The notes below the pieces were generated by a model. That model did no database searches, was not told where the DNA came from, and saw nothing but the letters and a program-made list of their open reading frames with translations. Of a stretch of 64,000 nt of DNA, positions 1 through 9,777 are shown in pieces. Both the position numbers and the translations under genes were made by a program. Positions within the stretch are counted from its first letter, which is position 1; each line of letters opens with the position of its first letter. The stretch spans positions 163,712-227,711 of the forward strand of contig NZ_BNAO01000003.1 in assembly GCF_014653435.1 (NCBI RefSeq). Reading direction: 5' to 3'. This DNA comes from Alishewanella longhuensis. GTDB taxonomy: Bacteria > Pseudomonadota > Gammaproteobacteria > Enterobacterales > Alteromonadaceae.

Positions 1-170
1 TCTCTGCTTTGCAATTAATCCTATCGTACACTTTGCATAAATTAGCCAAATTAACGTTATTTATTTATTTTTAAGGTTTTTTTTGCTTAAATACTCATCA
101 TTATCAGCCGTAAAAAGCTATACTAAAGCTCTCGAAATCAGAGCTTAGATAAATCTGGTGGTTAGCAACT

Positions 171-2093
171 ATGAAGAATTTTCGCACTCTGCTTATTGCT
201 CAGCTGGTTAGCGCGTTATTAATAACAATTATTCTGCTGTTTTCATTCCTGTTGTACAGTAAGAACTTGTTAGCTTTGCAAGAATCACAAACTAGAAATG
301 CTATTGAACAGATAGTAAGCACCCATATCACAGCCGATGGTAAATCTCTAAGCCGACAATTAGAACGCAGCTTTACTTTTAAGCGGTTAGAAGTCACACG
401 CTTCGACGGCAGCATCCTGTATGAACAAAATAATGCGGTATCGCCAAGCTTCTTCAATAGCTTATTGCAGCTTGTCGGGCAAAAGAATCAAGCCATCACA
501 CTCAGCGATCAACAGCAAGACATCTTAGTACGCTTTGAATTGAACCCCCAAGCGACGCTTAGCCAGCTGCAAAATTTTATTTATTTCCTGCTGCTGATAC
601 CTGTGTTGTTGTGTGCCTTACCTATTTTCATGATTAAAGCCAGTCTTACGCGTAAATACCAACAGGCTAATTATGCGGTAAATACTGCAATCGAAGGTTT
701 TTTAACGAACGCCGGTAATTTCAAACCTGATACCAGCAAATTACCTGTTGAATTCTCTGCTTTAGGTATCTCACTACATAAATTAGCGACATATACTAAA
801 CAGCAATATCAGATTATGGCGGCTGAAGCACAAAAAATAGCGGAAGAAGCATATAAAGACCCCGTGACGGAGCTCCCCAATCGCAACAGGTTTGTACAAA
901 CCTATGAAGAACAAATTCATGATTCAAAACAAACCGAATTTGGGATTTTTGCTATAACGCGTTGTACAGAATTACAAAGCATTAATCAAACCCGCGGTTT
1001 TCACGAGGGAGATCAGTACGTTAAAGAAGTTGCTGATATTATTAAACGCCTCGCTATGACCTACAAAGAAAGCAAGTTATTTCGGCTAAGTGGCTCTGAT
1101 TTTGGCATTATATTACCCAGAGTCACAACCAAAGAGTCAGAAAATTTTGCCCAGCAATTACAAAGCCGCTTTAACGAATATCAAAAACTGGCAGAGCTCG
1201 ATTCTGTTGCCTATACCGGCTTAGTGGGTTACGAAAATGGCAAAGCGTTAGGCGAATTACTTGCCACTGCAGATACCTGTATTAGCTTAGCGCAAACTAA
1301 GCAGTCAAATGCCTGGCATCTGCAAAAAGAGGCTACCGGTTTAGAAAATGCAGCCAATAACTATGGCAATCAGAATTGGCGTAATGTGATTGAAGATGTG
1401 CTTAGCAATAATCGTCTGATACTTTTGCTGCAAAGTATCCAGCCATGCAGTCGCGCTGCCAGAGCCTACTCAGAAATTTTAGTGCGCTTTAAAACACATG
1501 AAGACCAGATTTTACCTACGGCCTCTTTCTTAGCAATGGCAGAGAAGCTGGATAAAATTATTGCGATTGATCGTTTAATTGTTGAAACCTCACTCAACAC
1601 TATTAAAACGCAAAATATGCAAGATCAGTACTTTGGCATAAATCTGTCGCCAAGAAGTGTCCATGATGATCAGTTTGTGGTCTGGTTGGAAAGACGATTG
1701 CTAAAGGATGCATCCATAGCAGCTAAGTTAATTTTCGAAGTGAGCGAATTTGGCTTACAGCAAAATTTGAAAACCAGTAAACGTTTTATCGATACGTTGC
1801 ATCGCGTCGGTTCGCGGATCACAGTAGAAAAATTTGGTGTCGGTATTACCTCCTTTAAGTTTTTCCGAGATTTAAAGCCAGACTATATAAAAATGGATGG
1901 TAGCTACACCAGGCAAATCGATGAAGATAAGAACAATCAATACTTTATGCGATTAATGATCGATCTCGCTCACCGGATAGGTGTTGGTGTTTTAGCCGAA
2001 AGTGTCGAAACCCAAGAAGAAAAGCACATGCTGGAGTCATTATTTATTGACGGTTGTCAGGGTTACTATATCGGCAAGCCACAACCTATTTAA
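171..2093 (+). CDS. CsrD/MshH-like membrane protein with degenerate GGDEF and EAL domains
   Basis: The 640-residue product has hydrophobic helices near residues 7-29 and 135-157 that enclose a periplasmic region of about 105 residues, then a GGDEF-type domain and a C-terminal EAL-type domain. The cyclase signature reads SGSDF (about residue 307) instead of GGDEF, and the EAL position reads EIL (about 435). It is therefore probably not a working cyclase and doubtful as a phosphodiesterase. Length, topology and the xxSDF pattern resemble CsrD/MshH, which in enterobacteria and vibrios promotes RNase E turnover of Csr-system small RNAs. A LapD-like c-di-GMP receptor is the main alternative. The gene stands alone, 143 bp before rnfA, with a weak hairpin between them. 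No strong ribosome site precedes the ATG. Domain calls are firm; the CsrD role is inferred. Confidence 0.75.
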   Translation: MKNFRTLLIAQLVSALLITIILLFSFLLYSKNLLALQESQTRNAIEQIVSTHITADGKSLSRQLERSFTFKRLEVTRFDGSILYEQNNAVSPSFFNSLLQLVGQKNQAITLSDQQQDILVRFELNPQATLSQLQNFIYFLLLIPVLLCALPIFMIKASLTRKYQQANYAVNTAIEGFLTNAGNFKPDTSKLPVEFSALGISLHKLATYTKQQYQIMAAEAQKIAEEAYKDPVTELPNRNRFVQTYEEQIHDSKQTEFGIFAITRCTELQSINQTRGFHEGDQYVKEVADIIKRLAMTYKESKLFRLSGSDFGIILPRVTTKESENFAQQLQSRFNEYQKLAELDSVAYTGLVGYENGKALGELLATADTCISLAQTKQSNAWHLQKEATGLENAANNYGNQNWRNVIEDVLSNNRLILLLQSIQPCSRAARAYSEILVRFKTHEDQILPTASFLAMAEKLDKIIAIDRLIVETSLNTIKTQNMQDQYFGINLSPRSVHDDQFVVWLERRLLKDASIAAKLIFEVSEFGLQQNLKTSKRFIDTLHRVGSRITVEKFGVGITSFKFFRDLKPDYIKMDGSYTRQIDEDKNNQYFMRLMIDLAHRIGVGVLAESVETQEEKHMLESLFIDGCQGYYIGKPQPI

Positions 2094-2138
2094 ACTAACG
2101 CTTAAAAACTGGCGTATTCTTTATGTTTTATATTGTAC

Positions 2139-2167
2139 AAAGGGCTTCTGCATAGCAAAAGCCCTTT
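2139..2167 (+). terminator. Possible weak terminator after the CsrD-like gene
   Basis: A 9-bp perfect stem (AAAGGGCTT / AAGCCCTTT) with an 11-nt loop lies 45 bases past the stop codon. The T tract after it is broken (TTTAGTTTG), so termination may be inefficient or the hairpin may have another role ahead of rnfA. Confidence 0.45.
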
Positions 2168-2236
2168 AGTTTGTCTGGTTGTATCCATGTAGCTGAGACT
2201 GCATAATATAGGCCTTCTACGGCATTAAGTAACTTT

Positions 2237-2821
2237 ATGACTGAATTTCTTCTGCTGCTGGTCAGCACAGTGTTGGTAAATAACTTTGTCCTGGTGAAGT
2301 TTCTTGGTCTTTGCCCTTTTATGGGGGTGTCTGGCAAACTAGAAACCGCTATAGGTATGTCGCTTGCCACCACCTTTGTACTGACGCTGGCCTCCATTTG
2401 TAGTTACCTGGTTGATAGTTATTTATTAGCTCCGCTGGATTTATTGTATTTGCGCACCCTAAGCTTTATCTTGGTTATTGCCGTCGTTGTGCAGTTCACC
2501 GAAATGGTGGTGCATAAGACCAGCCCGAATTTGTATCGGTTATTGGGCATTTTCTTGCCGCTCATTACCACTAACTGTGCGGTTTTAGGCGTCGCCTTGC
2601 TCAATGTTAATGCGCGGCATAACTTTATCAATTCTGCACTGTATGGCTTTGGCGCTGCAGCAGGGTTTTCCTTAGTACTCATCCTATTTGCCGCGATGCG
2701 CGAGCGCCTTGCCGCCGCTGACGTCCCACTACCGTTCAAGGGTGCAGCGATTGCCATGATTACAGCAGGTTTAATGTCGCTAGCTTTTATGGGTTTTAGT
2801 GGTCTGGTGAGAACCGTATGA
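2237..2821 (+). CDS. rnfA: Electron transport complex subunit RnfA (RsxA)
   Basis: Integral membrane subunit of the Rnf complex, which couples electron flow between ferredoxin and NAD to ion movement across the inner membrane. In E. coli the same complex (Rsx) reduces SoxR. The 194 residues form about six hydrophobic helices and contain the family hallmarks [14 protein letters not shown] near the N terminus and [11 protein letters not shown] in the middle. RnfA and RnfE are paralogues that sit in the membrane in opposite orientations; RnfE here has the matching [13 protein letters not shown] and [10 protein letters not shown]. It is the first gene of rnfABCDGE and its stop overlaps the rnfB start by 4 bases (ATGA). 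Length is typical. No clear Shine-Dalgarno sequence precedes it. Confidence 0.95.
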   Translation: MTEFLLLLVSTVLVNNFVLVKFLGLCPFMGVSGKLETAIGMSLATTFVLTLASICSYLVDSYLLAPLDLLYLRTLSFILVIAVVVQFTEMVVHKTSPNLYRLLGIFLPLITTNCAVLGVALLNVNARHNFINSALYGFGAAAGFSLVLILFAAMRERLAAADVPLPFKGAAIAMITAGLMSLAFMGFSGLVRTV

Positions 2822-3369
2822 CGTTAATTACTGCACTGCTCGCACTGGGTGTGCTGGCCTTGTTATTTGGAGCCCTACTCGGTTATTCGGCTATTCGTTT
2901 TAAAGTAGAAAGCGATCCTCTCGTCGAACAGATTGATGATATTTTACCACAAACACAGTGTGGTCAATGCGGTTATCCTGGCTGTCGCCCTTATGCCGAA
3001 GCTATTGCTAATGGCGATGATATTAATAAATGCCCACCTGGCGGTGAGGCGACTATAAAAAAATTAGCAGAGCTTATGGGAGTAGAGGCTAAGCCACTTA
3101 ACGCAGCGCAAGAGCCGGCAGTTAAGCGGGTGGCCTTTATTCGTGAAGATGAATGTATCGGTTGCACTAAGTGCATTCAGGCTTGTCCGGTCGATGCAAT
3201 TTTAGGGGCCTCTAAGCTAATGCATACGGTTATCGCTGAAGAATGTACCGGCTGCGATCTCTGCGTTGAACCTTGTCCCGTTGATTGTATTGATATGATA
3301 CCGATCCCGGTTACCCCGGAACGGTGGAAATGGGATCTGCAAGCCATACCCGTAAAACTGGTGGAGTAG
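2818..3369 (+). CDS. rnfB: Electron transport complex subunit RnfB
   Basis: Iron-sulfur subunit of Rnf, anchored by one N-terminal membrane helix (about residues 4-26) and passing electrons within the complex. After the anchor comes a four-cysteine cluster motif (CGQCGYPGC and a downstream KCPPGG), typical of the RnfB/Fe-S domain. Two ferredoxin-type 4Fe-4S motifs follow ([12 protein letters not shown] and [12 protein letters not shown]). The 183 residues match the family length. The start overlaps the rnfA stop, which suggests translational coupling, and rnfC begins 3 bases after the stop. Confidence 0.95.
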   Translation: MTLITALLALGVLALLFGALLGYSAIRFKVESDPLVEQIDDILPQTQCGQCGYPGCRPYAEAIANGDDINKCPPGGEATIKKLAELMGVEAKPLNAAQEPAVKRVAFIREDECIGCTKCIQACPVDAILGASKLMHTVIAEECTGCDLCVEPCPVDCIDMIPIPVTPERWKWDLQAIPVKLVE

Positions 3370-3372
3370 CAC

Positions 3373-5394
3373 GTGCCAAGTTTATTTCAGCAAATCCAAG
3401 CCGGCGCCCTATGGGATTTTCATGGTGGCGTGCATCCTCCGGTACGTAAAACGCAAACGAGCAGCAAGCCGATAGCCAATCTGCCGCTACCCGACCGGCT
3501 TTATCTGCCAGTGCGACAACATATCGGTGTTGCAGGTCAACTATCGATCACAACTGGCGAAAGGGTGCTAAAAGGTCAGGCATTAACCTTTGCCGATAAC
3601 TCTATGGTCGTGCCGGTACATGCGCCAACATCGGGTACTATCATCGCCATCACCGAACATACCAGCCCCCACCCATCGGCTTTGCCTGAGACGGTCATTG
3701 TGCTTGAACCTGATGGTGCTGACGAATGGCGGCCCCGTCAACCTCTGAATATTGTCAGTTGTGATAATCAAACCATCTTAGAAAGGATCCAGGATAACGG
3801 TATTGCCGGTATGGGCGGCGCAGGCTTTCCAACACACCTTAAAGCCGGCATGAGCCAACCAGTTGATTATCTTATCATTAATGCGGTGGAGTGTGAGCCT
3901 TATATCAGTGCCGATGATGCATTGATGCAAGAAGCGCCGACCACCATAGTTAAAGGTATTGATATACTTTGTAAGCTATTGAATCCGAAAGCCGTATTAA
4001 TAGGTATTGAAGACGACAAACCGATTGCTATAGCCGCATTAAAAGCCGCCTGTAGCCAACGAGAACACTATTATGTGCGTGAAGTACCGGTTAAATATCC
4101 TTCAGGCGGTGAAAAGCAATTAATACAATTACTGACCAATAAAGAAGTCCCGGCTGGACGCCGACCAGCTGATATTGGCATAGTGATGCAGAATGTCGGT
4201 ACGGCGTTTGCGGTCGCTCAAGCCGTGCTGGATGATCACCCGCTTATCTCTCGTATTGTTACCGTCACAGGAGAAACGCTGGTTCACCCACAAAATGTGC
4301 ACGCCCTGATCGGCACGCCCGTAGCGGCACTACTAGATTTTTGTGGTTTTCAGGCAGAACAGCGGCAAAAAGTCATAATGGGCGGTCCGATGATGGGTTT
4401 TACCCTGCCTGACTTATCGGTACCCGTAGTGAAAACTACCAACTGCATTCTCGCTCCCACAGCGACTGAGTTACCCGATGCCGGCCCAGAACTTGATTGT
4501 ATACGTTGTAGTTCCTGTGCAGATGCTTGCCCTGCAACCTTGTTACCGCAACAATTACTTTGGTATAGCAAGGCAAAAGATCATGATAAATTGCAAGAGT
4601 ATAACCTGGCCGATTGTATAGAGTGTGGTGCCTGTGCCTATGTTTGTCCCAGTGAAATTCCGCTGGTACAGTACTACCGTATTGCCAAAGCAGATATCAG
4701 AGAGCAACAACGTGAAGCGCTTAAAGCTGAACAAGCTAAAGCCCGGTTTGAAGCACGCAATGCCCGTTTAGAAGCAGAAAAACAAGCACGCCTGGCACGT
4801 AATCAACAATTAGCGGCGGCTAGAGAACAAGCCCAGCAGCAAAGCGGAGCGACAAACGCAGTTGCTGATGCCCTCACACGTATTAAAACCAAGCAAGCTG
4901 AACACGCAGCCGAAAAAACACGTGAGCAAATCCTGGCTGAACGCGAGCAGAAAAAGCAGCAAGCCCGTGATTATCAAGCGCAAAAAGCCGCTAGCGCCAA
5001 GCAGGATGAGCCTACCCAAGGTGCGCTAAGTGCTGATGATAGCAGTGCTACGAAAAACGCTGCTGTAGCGGCTGCTATTGCCCGCGCTAAAGCGAAGAAA
5101 GAGCAAGCTGCACTTACGGCAGACACCGCCACTACTAACGCCTCAGATACCGAGCAGCCAGGCAACAGCGAAGCTATCGATCCCAGGCAGGCTGCCGTGG
5201 CTGCCGCTATTGCCCGCGCAAAAGCGAAGAAAGAACAAGCTGCACTTACGACAGACACCGCCACTACTAACGCCTCAGATACCGAGCAGCCAGGCAACAA
5301 CGAAGCTATCGACCCGCGGCAGGCTGCCGTGGCTGCCGCTATTGCCCGCGCAAAAGCACGCAAGGCTACAGCAAAGCTAGAAGGTGAAGAATAA
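3373..5394 (+). CDS. rnfC: Electron transport complex subunit RnfC with repeated Ala/Lys-rich tail
   Basis: Peripheral Rnf subunit expected to bind NADH and FMN and to carry two 4Fe-4S clusters. The N terminus has the family motif FHGGVHPP. The flavin/NADH core includes GMGGAGFPTHLK and the NAVECEPY motif. The clusters are CIRCSSCADACP and CIECGACAYVCP (about residues 376-425). From about residue 440 the protein becomes a charged, alanine-rich, probably helical tail. It ends in two perfect-length 44-residue repeats and a partial third (see the repeat at 5059-5366). RnfC tails of gammaproteobacteria are often long and variable, so the core is normal and the tail is the unusual part. Translation starts at GTG, 3 bases after rnfB. 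The rnfD ATG follows the final codon directly. Confidence 0.95.
   Translation: MPSLFQQIQAGALWDFHGGVHPPVRKTQTSSKPIANLPLPDRLYLPVRQHIGVAGQLSITTGERVLKGQALTFADNSMVVPVHAPTSGTIIAITEHTSPHPSALPETVIVLEPDGADEWRPRQPLNIVSCDNQTILERIQDNGIAGMGGAGFPTHLKAGMSQPVDYLIINAVECEPYISADDALMQEAPTTIVKGIDILCKLLNPKAVLIGIEDDKPIAIAALKAACSQREHYYVREVPVKYPSGGEKQLIQLLTNKEVPAGRRPADIGIVMQNVGTAFAVAQAVLDDHPLISRIVTVTGETLVHPQNVHALIGTPVAALLDFCGFQAEQRQKVIMGGPMMGFTLPDLSVPVVKTTNCILAPTATELPDAGPELDCIRCSSCADACPATLLPQQLLWYSKAKDHDKLQEYNLADCIECGACAYVCPSEIPLVQYYRIAKADIREQQREALKAEQAKARFEARNARLEAEKQARLARNQQLAAAREQAQQQSGATNAVADALTRIKTKQAEHAAEKTREQILAEREQKKQQARDYQAQKAASAKQDEPTQGALSADDSSATKNAAVAAAIARAKAKKEQAALTADTATTNASDTEQPGNSEAIDPRQAAVAAAIARAKAKKEQAALTTDTATTNASDTEQPGNNEAIDPRQAAVAAAIARAKARKATAKLEGEE
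5059..5366 (+). repeat. 132-bp tandem repeat encoding the RnfC tail, about 2.3 copies
   Basis: Units lie at 5059-5190 and 5191-5322, with a partial third at 5323-5366. Each 132-bp unit encodes 44 residues that begin AAVAAAIARAKAKKEQAAL and end EAIDPRQ. The first two units differ at only a few bases, which points to recent duplication in frame. The unit length is a multiple of three, so copy-number change would lengthen or shorten the tail without a frameshift. Confidence 0.95.
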
Positions 5395-6461
5395 TGAGTT
5401 TTAAAATTGCCAGTTCACCACATCATCATAACCAGCGCAGTACTGCTGGCCTGATGAAACTGGTTACCCTTGCTTGTATACCCGGTATTGCCTTACAAGC
5501 GGTGTTTTTTGGATATGGTGTTTTGGTACAGTTAGTATTAGCCATTTGCACTGCCTGGCTGGCTGAAGCTGTAATGCTATGGCTTAGGGGGAAATCTATC
5601 TTACCAAGGCTTACCGATCATAGCGCCTTAGTAACGGCTGTTTTACTGGCAATTTCAATCCCCCCCTATGCCCCCTGGTGGCTGGTTGTTATTGGTACCG
5701 CTTTTGCCATTATCTTTGTAAAACAATTGTACGGTGGCCTTGGCAATAATCTGTTTAACCCGGCCATGGCGGCCTATGTGTTGTTGCTTATCTCGTTCCC
5801 GGTACAGATGACGCAATGGTTACCGCCCCTGCCTTTACAGGCCGTTACCTTAAGCCCTCTTGATGCCGTTTGCGCAGTTTTTACTCAGTATAGTTGTAGT
5901 GGCTTTAGCATAACGCAGTTACAACAAGGGATAGATGGCAGTACTCTGGCAACACCGCTAGACACCCTTAGAACCGACCTGGCACAGGGCCTAACCCTTA
6001 CCGAAAGTTATAGCAAACCCGTCTATCAAAGTATTGCGGGCGCTGGCTGGCTATGGGTCAATCTGGCTTACCTGGCGGGCGGGCTATTCTTAGTCCAACA
6101 AAAGATCATTAGCTGGCGTATTCCAACTGCCGTTATCGTCAGTTTATTCCTATTAAGTGCACTGGGCTGGCTGGCTGCGGCCGATGCTAACCCCAGCCCA
6201 TTGTTCCACTTATTCAGCGGCGCGACCATGCTGGCAGCTTTTTTTATTGCAACCGATCCGGTTTCAGCTTCCACCACGGACAAAGGCAGATTGTACTATG
6301 GCGCCTTAATTGGTGCGCTCGTTTTTGTGATTCGTACCTTTGGTGGCTACCCTGACGCCTTTGCTTTTGCCGTCTTGCTAGCCAATATGTGCGTGCCGTT
6401 AATCGATTACTATACTCGTCCACGAACTTATGGCCATAAAGCAAAGGGCAGTACTAAATGA
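5394..6461 (+). CDS. rnfD: Electron transport complex subunit RnfD
   Basis: Integral membrane Rnf subunit of 355 residues with about nine or ten hydrophobic helices, related to NqrB. It carries a covalently bound FMN in characterised complexes. The attachment region is visible as FHLFSGATMLAAFFIATDP, in which the Thr of SGAT is the expected FMN site. The ATG abuts the rnfC stop, and the 3' end overlaps rnfG by 4 bases, consistent with co-translation. Length and topology are ordinary. Confidence 0.95.
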   Translation: MSFKIASSPHHHNQRSTAGLMKLVTLACIPGIALQAVFFGYGVLVQLVLAICTAWLAEAVMLWLRGKSILPRLTDHSALVTAVLLAISIPPYAPWWLVVIGTAFAIIFVKQLYGGLGNNLFNPAMAAYVLLLISFPVQMTQWLPPLPLQAVTLSPLDAVCAVFTQYSCSGFSITQLQQGIDGSTLATPLDTLRTDLAQGLTLTESYSKPVYQSIAGAGWLWVNLAYLAGGLFLVQQKIISWRIPTAVIVSLFLLSALGWLAAADANPSPLFHLFSGATMLAAFFIATDPVSASTTDKGRLYYGALIGALVFVIRTFGGYPDAFAFAVLLANMCVPLIDYYTRPRTYGHKAKGSTK

Positions 6462-7087
6462 TCCGTTTAATCAGTAAAAATGCCCTCGCCCTGGCCCTAG
6501 TGGCTATTGTTTGTGTTGCCATTCTTGGTAGCCTAAATCAACTGACCCAACCGAAGATTGCCGAGCAGCGGCTATTAAGTCAGCTAGCCATCCTACAAGA
6601 GGTCTTACCCGACGCCAGCAATGCCCGTGAGCTGCTGGCAGATTGCACCCTGGTTAATGTGCCAGAGCAATTAGGCAAAGCCGGGCAGAAAGTGTACCGG
6701 TGGCGTCAGGACCATGAACTTAAAGCCTACCTGCTTGAAACCACCGCACCCGATGGCTATAGCGGTAATATTGATTTATTAGTCGCGGTAAGCCCAGATG
6801 GTACTGTGCTGGGTAGCCGGGTGGTCAGCCATCAGGAAACACCGGGCTTGGGTGATAAAATTGAGCAGCGCCGCAGCAATTGGATCTACAGTTTCAGCGG
6901 TAAACCGGCCACGGCGGCAGATGCCAGACGCTGGGCAGTTACCAAAGATGGTGGTGACTTCGATCAGTTTACTGGCGCCACCATTACACCGCGCGCCGTA
7001 GTAAACGCGGTGTATCGTGCGGCTCTTTACGTTCAGCAACACCCAGAGTTGGCCACTGCGCCAGCAAACTGTGAGATATCACCATGA
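6458..7087 (+). CDS. rnfG: Electron transport complex subunit RnfG
   Basis: Rnf subunit related to NqrC: one N-terminal membrane helix (about residues 7-27) and a periplasmic FMN-binding domain. The motif [12 protein letters not shown] near residues 173-184 holds the threonine (TGAT) to which FMN is attached by a phosphoester bond, normally by the flavin transferase ApbE encoded elsewhere. The 209 residues match the family. It overlaps rnfD at its start and rnfE at its stop by 4 bases each, so the six rnf genes form one tightly packed operon. Confidence 0.95.
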   Translation: MIRLISKNALALALVAIVCVAILGSLNQLTQPKIAEQRLLSQLAILQEVLPDASNARELLADCTLVNVPEQLGKAGQKVYRWRQDHELKAYLLETTAPDGYSGNIDLLVAVSPDGTVLGSRVVSHQETPGLGDKIEQRRSNWIYSFSGKPATAADARRWAVTKDGGDFDQFTGATITPRAVVNAVYRAALYVQQHPELATAPANCEISP

Positions 7088-7779
7088 GTTTAATGAAAGA
7101 GCTAACACTACAAGGTTTATGGAAGAATAATCCCGGCCTGGTGCAGCTATTGGGGCTATGCCCACTGCTCGGCGTAACTAACACCCTGACTAATGCACTG
7201 GGATTAGGGGTTGCCACCTTACTGGTTTTACTTGGCTCTAATATGGTCGTTTCGCTGGTTCGGGCTCATGTACCCAATGAAATTCGAATCCCTATTTTTG
7301 TGATGATTATTGCCAGCTTTGTTACCGTGATCCAGTTATTAATGAATGCCTATACCTTTGGCCTTTATCAATCACTGGGAATATTCCTGCCATTAATTGT
7401 GACTAACTGCGCCATCATTGGTCGGGCTGAAGCTTTTGCTTCGAAAAACCCGCTACTCCCCTCCGCCATAGATGGATTAATGATGGGGCTTGGCTTTTTG
7501 TTAGTATTAGTTGCGCTGGGAGCAATGCGCGAAATACTGGGTCAGGGTACCTTATTTGATGGTGCCGAACTGCTATTAGGCGATTGGGCGAAAATCTTAC
7601 GTATTGAAGTATTTCACAGTGACAATCATTTTCTCCTGGCGATGCTACCGCCAGGCGCCTTTATTGGTATGGGTTTATTAATAGCACTAAAAAACAGCAT
7701 CGATCAGCGGCAAGCCCGTAAACAAGCCGTCGCTAAAGGTTCTATTACCCGGGCCCGGGTTACCGGCGCCGCGCAATAA
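7084..7779 (+). CDS. rnfE: Electron transport complex subunit RnfE (RsxE)
   Basis: Membrane subunit paralogous to RnfA, with about six helices in 231 residues. Signature stretches are [19 protein letters not shown] near the N terminus and [16 protein letters not shown] in the middle. The C-terminal 20 residues are basic and probably cytoplasmic. It is the last rnf gene. nth begins 15 bases later, the same order as in E. coli and Shewanella, so nth probably shares the transcript. Confidence 0.95.
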   Translation: MSLMKELTLQGLWKNNPGLVQLLGLCPLLGVTNTLTNALGLGVATLLVLLGSNMVVSLVRAHVPNEIRIPIFVMIIASFVTVIQLLMNAYTFGLYQSLGIFLPLIVTNCAIIGRAEAFASKNPLLPSAIDGLMMGLGFLLVLVALGAMREILGQGTLFDGAELLLGDWAKILRIEVFHSDNHFLLAMLPPGAFIGMGLLIALKNSIDQRQARKQAVAKGSITRARVTGAAQ

Positions 7780-7793
7780 CCGGCATACAAATA

Positions 7794-8426
7794 ATGAATA
7801 AACAAAAACGCATTGCAATGTTAAGCCGCTTACGGGCGGCCAATCCTCACCCAACCACCGAATTAGAATACAGCTCGCCTTTTGAGTTGTTAATTGCGGT
7901 ACTACTATCGGCACAGGCGACCGATGTTGGGGTAAATAAAGCCACTAAGCTGTTGTTTCCTAACGCCCGTACCCCACAAGCCATGCTGGATTTAGGGGTT
8001 GACGGGGTAAAACACTATATTAAAACTATCGGCTTGTTTAATACTAAAGCGGAAAATGTGATTAAAACCTGCCGTATCTTAGTAGAAAAACATAACGGTG
8101 AGGTACCGGAAAATCGTGAAGCCTTGGAAGCCCTGCCCGGTGTAGGCCGTAAAACAGCCAATGTGGTACTGAATACCGCCTTTAAATGGCCCACCATAGC
8201 GGTAGACACCCATATTTTTCGGGTTTCTAATCGTACTAAACTGGCCGCCGGCAAAAACGTGGATGAGGTGGAGCAGAAGTTACTGAAGGTAGTCCCCGCC
8301 GAATTTAAACTCGATGTACACCATTGGCTAATTTTACATGGTCGTTATACCTGCATCGCCCGTAAGCCGCGCTGTGGTAGCTGTATTATTGAAGATCTTT
8401 GCGAATTTAAAGAAAAAACCGAATAG
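7794..8426 (+). CDS. nth: Endonuclease III (base excision repair glycosylase/AP lyase)
   Basis: Removes oxidised pyrimidines from DNA and cleaves the abasic strand. The helix-hairpin-helix is [13 protein letters not shown], whose Lys is the catalytic residue. The catalytic Asp is in [12 protein letters not shown]. The C terminus holds the 4Fe-4S cysteines in the usual C-x6-C-x2-C-x5-C spacing (starting [11 protein letters not shown]). At 210 residues it matches E. coli Nth (211). It follows rnfE by 15 bases and precedes gloA by 8, with no terminator between them. Confidence 0.97.
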   Translation: MNKQKRIAMLSRLRAANPHPTTELEYSSPFELLIAVLLSAQATDVGVNKATKLLFPNARTPQAMLDLGVDGVKHYIKTIGLFNTKAENVIKTCRILVEKHNGEVPENREALEALPGVGRKTANVVLNTAFKWPTIAVDTHIFRVSNRTKLAAGKNVDEVEQKLLKVVPAEFKLDVHHWLILHGRYTCIARKPRCGSCIIEDLCEFKEKTE

Positions 8427-8434
8427 GAGCGACT

Positions 8435-8836
8435 ATGCGCATTTTACACACCATGCTACGCGTGGGGAATTTAGAAAAATCTATCGCCTTTTATACCGAA
8501 GTGCTGGGCATGAAATTACTTCGCCAATCTGAAAACACCGAGTATAAATACACGCTGGCCTTTGTTGGCTATGGTGATGAAAGCAGCCAGGCAGTGCTGG
8601 AGCTTACCTATAATTGGGGCACCGACAGCTACGATTTGGGCAATGCTTTTGGGCATATTGCGCTGGAAGTAGACAATGTCTATGAAGCCTGCGATAAAAT
8701 CCGTGCCAAAGGTGGCGTCATTAGCCGTGAACCGGGTCCGGTAAAAGGCGGCACAACTGAAATTGCCTTTGTGCGGGATCCAGATAACTACGCTATTGAA
8801 TTAATTCAGAAAAAGGCACATTACACCCAGTTATAG
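8435..8836 (+). CDS. gloA: Lactoylglutathione lyase (glyoxalase I)
   Basis: Converts the hemithioacetal of methylglyoxal and glutathione to S-lactoylglutathione. The 133-residue protein has the two beta-alpha-beta-beta-beta modules of the VOC fold. Likely metal ligands are His5 (RILHTMLRV), His in FGHIALEV and Glu in YAIELIQ. Length is close to E. coli GloA (135), the Ni-dependent class. A GGAG ribosome site precedes the ATG. It is the last gene of the rightward rnf-nth-gloA run and is convergent with the binding-protein gene that follows. Confidence 0.95.
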   Translation: MRILHTMLRVGNLEKSIAFYTEVLGMKLLRQSENTEYKYTLAFVGYGDESSQAVLELTYNWGTDSYDLGNAFGHIALEVDNVYEACDKIRAKGGVISREPGPVKGGTTEIAFVRDPDNYAIELIQKKAHYTQL

Positions 8837-8890
8837 GTGTTCACCAGCCCGATGCTGCAGCCGCTAACTAACAGTAAACTCGGATGCTGT

Positions 8891-9727
8891 TTAGTCTGAT
8901 TTAGCGGCAAGCTGTTCCAGTTTGACAATAATTTGTTCAGGAAAGACATTCTGATAAAGCGTACGCAATGTTCCATCTTGATATATTTGCTCTAAGGTAT
9001 GCTGCCACAACGCGACCTCTTCAACAGTGAAATCCAGTGACAGGGCCAAATACAACTCCACTTCACGCAAAGGCTGTAATGGCATCAAGCGCAGCTCATT
9101 TAACTGAAATAACCTGCCGTAGCGATATTCATTTAACGGGGTAATGTCTGCCCGCCCCAGCTGCACCATAGTTACGCAGTCACCGGCACGTGTTACCAGT
9201 ACTAAATTAGTCCCTTCCACAAAACCTAAGTCGTGTAATGCCGTATTGTATGAGGCGCCACGGTAGCCACAGGCCACTGCGCTGTGGCTTAAATTCGCTG
9301 GCGTAACATTAAGAAACTGCTCCGAGCCATATAGCATCATATTGTAATATTTAATGGGGCCAACCCAATGAAATAGCGCCTCACGTTCTGGGGTACGCAC
9401 GGTTTCAAATAACACACTACGCGGGCTTTGTTGGGCGCGCTGCATTGCTCTGGCCCAGGGTAATAAATGATAATCGGCTGGCAGCTGTAAACGGCGTACC
9501 AGCTCTTGCACTAAATCGACCGTTGCACCGCTCAGCTTGGCATCCTGATCCAGGAAAATACCCGGTAAACTGTGCTCTGTTAAAAAAAGCACCGGTGTAT
9601 TACAAGCGGGATCCTGACAAGGCAGCTGCTTCGGCTCGGCATACGCAAAGTCGAGCATACTGGTAAAACATAACATCAAACCTAAAAGGCTGCTCTTTAC
9701 ACCCTGCATGCGCCGTGCTGTGTTCAT
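8891..9727 (-). CDS. Periplasmic solute-binding protein, family 3 type
   Basis: A 278-residue secreted protein of the bacterial extracellular solute-binding family 3 fold (COG0834-like). The N terminus is a signal peptide with probable cleavage after AYA near residue 30. The mature part contains the family pattern GATVDLVQELVRRL and a late FTVEEVALWQHTLEQIYQDGT-like segment. No permease or ATPase gene is adjacent, so it may be an orphan receptor or sensor-type binding protein rather than part of a transporter. The substrate cannot be told from sequence. Confidence is good for fold and export, low for substrate. Confidence 0.7.
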   Translation of the reverse strand: MNTARRMQGVKSSLLGLMLCFTSMLDFAYAEPKQLPCQDPACNTPVLFLTEHSLPGIFLDQDAKLSGATVDLVQELVRRLQLPADYHLLPWARAMQRAQQSPRSVLFETVRTPEREALFHWVGPIKYYNMMLYGSEQFLNVTPANLSHSAVACGYRGASYNTALHDLGFVEGTNLVLVTRAGDCVTMVQLGRADITPLNEYRYGRLFQLNELRLMPLQPLREVELYLALSLDFTVEEVALWQHTLEQIYQDGTLRTLYQNVFPEQIIVKLEQLAAKSD

Positions 9728-9777
9728 ACCGCCCTTCCTTGCGTTAAAACATGAGCCTATTGAGTAAGCGGCCAGAT

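Noticed and set aside
4974-5363. A 129-residue antisense frame and a 100-residue +2 frame over the RnfC tail
   Set aside because: Open frames forced by the GC-rich, alanine-coding tandem repeat; the rnfC frame is the real one.
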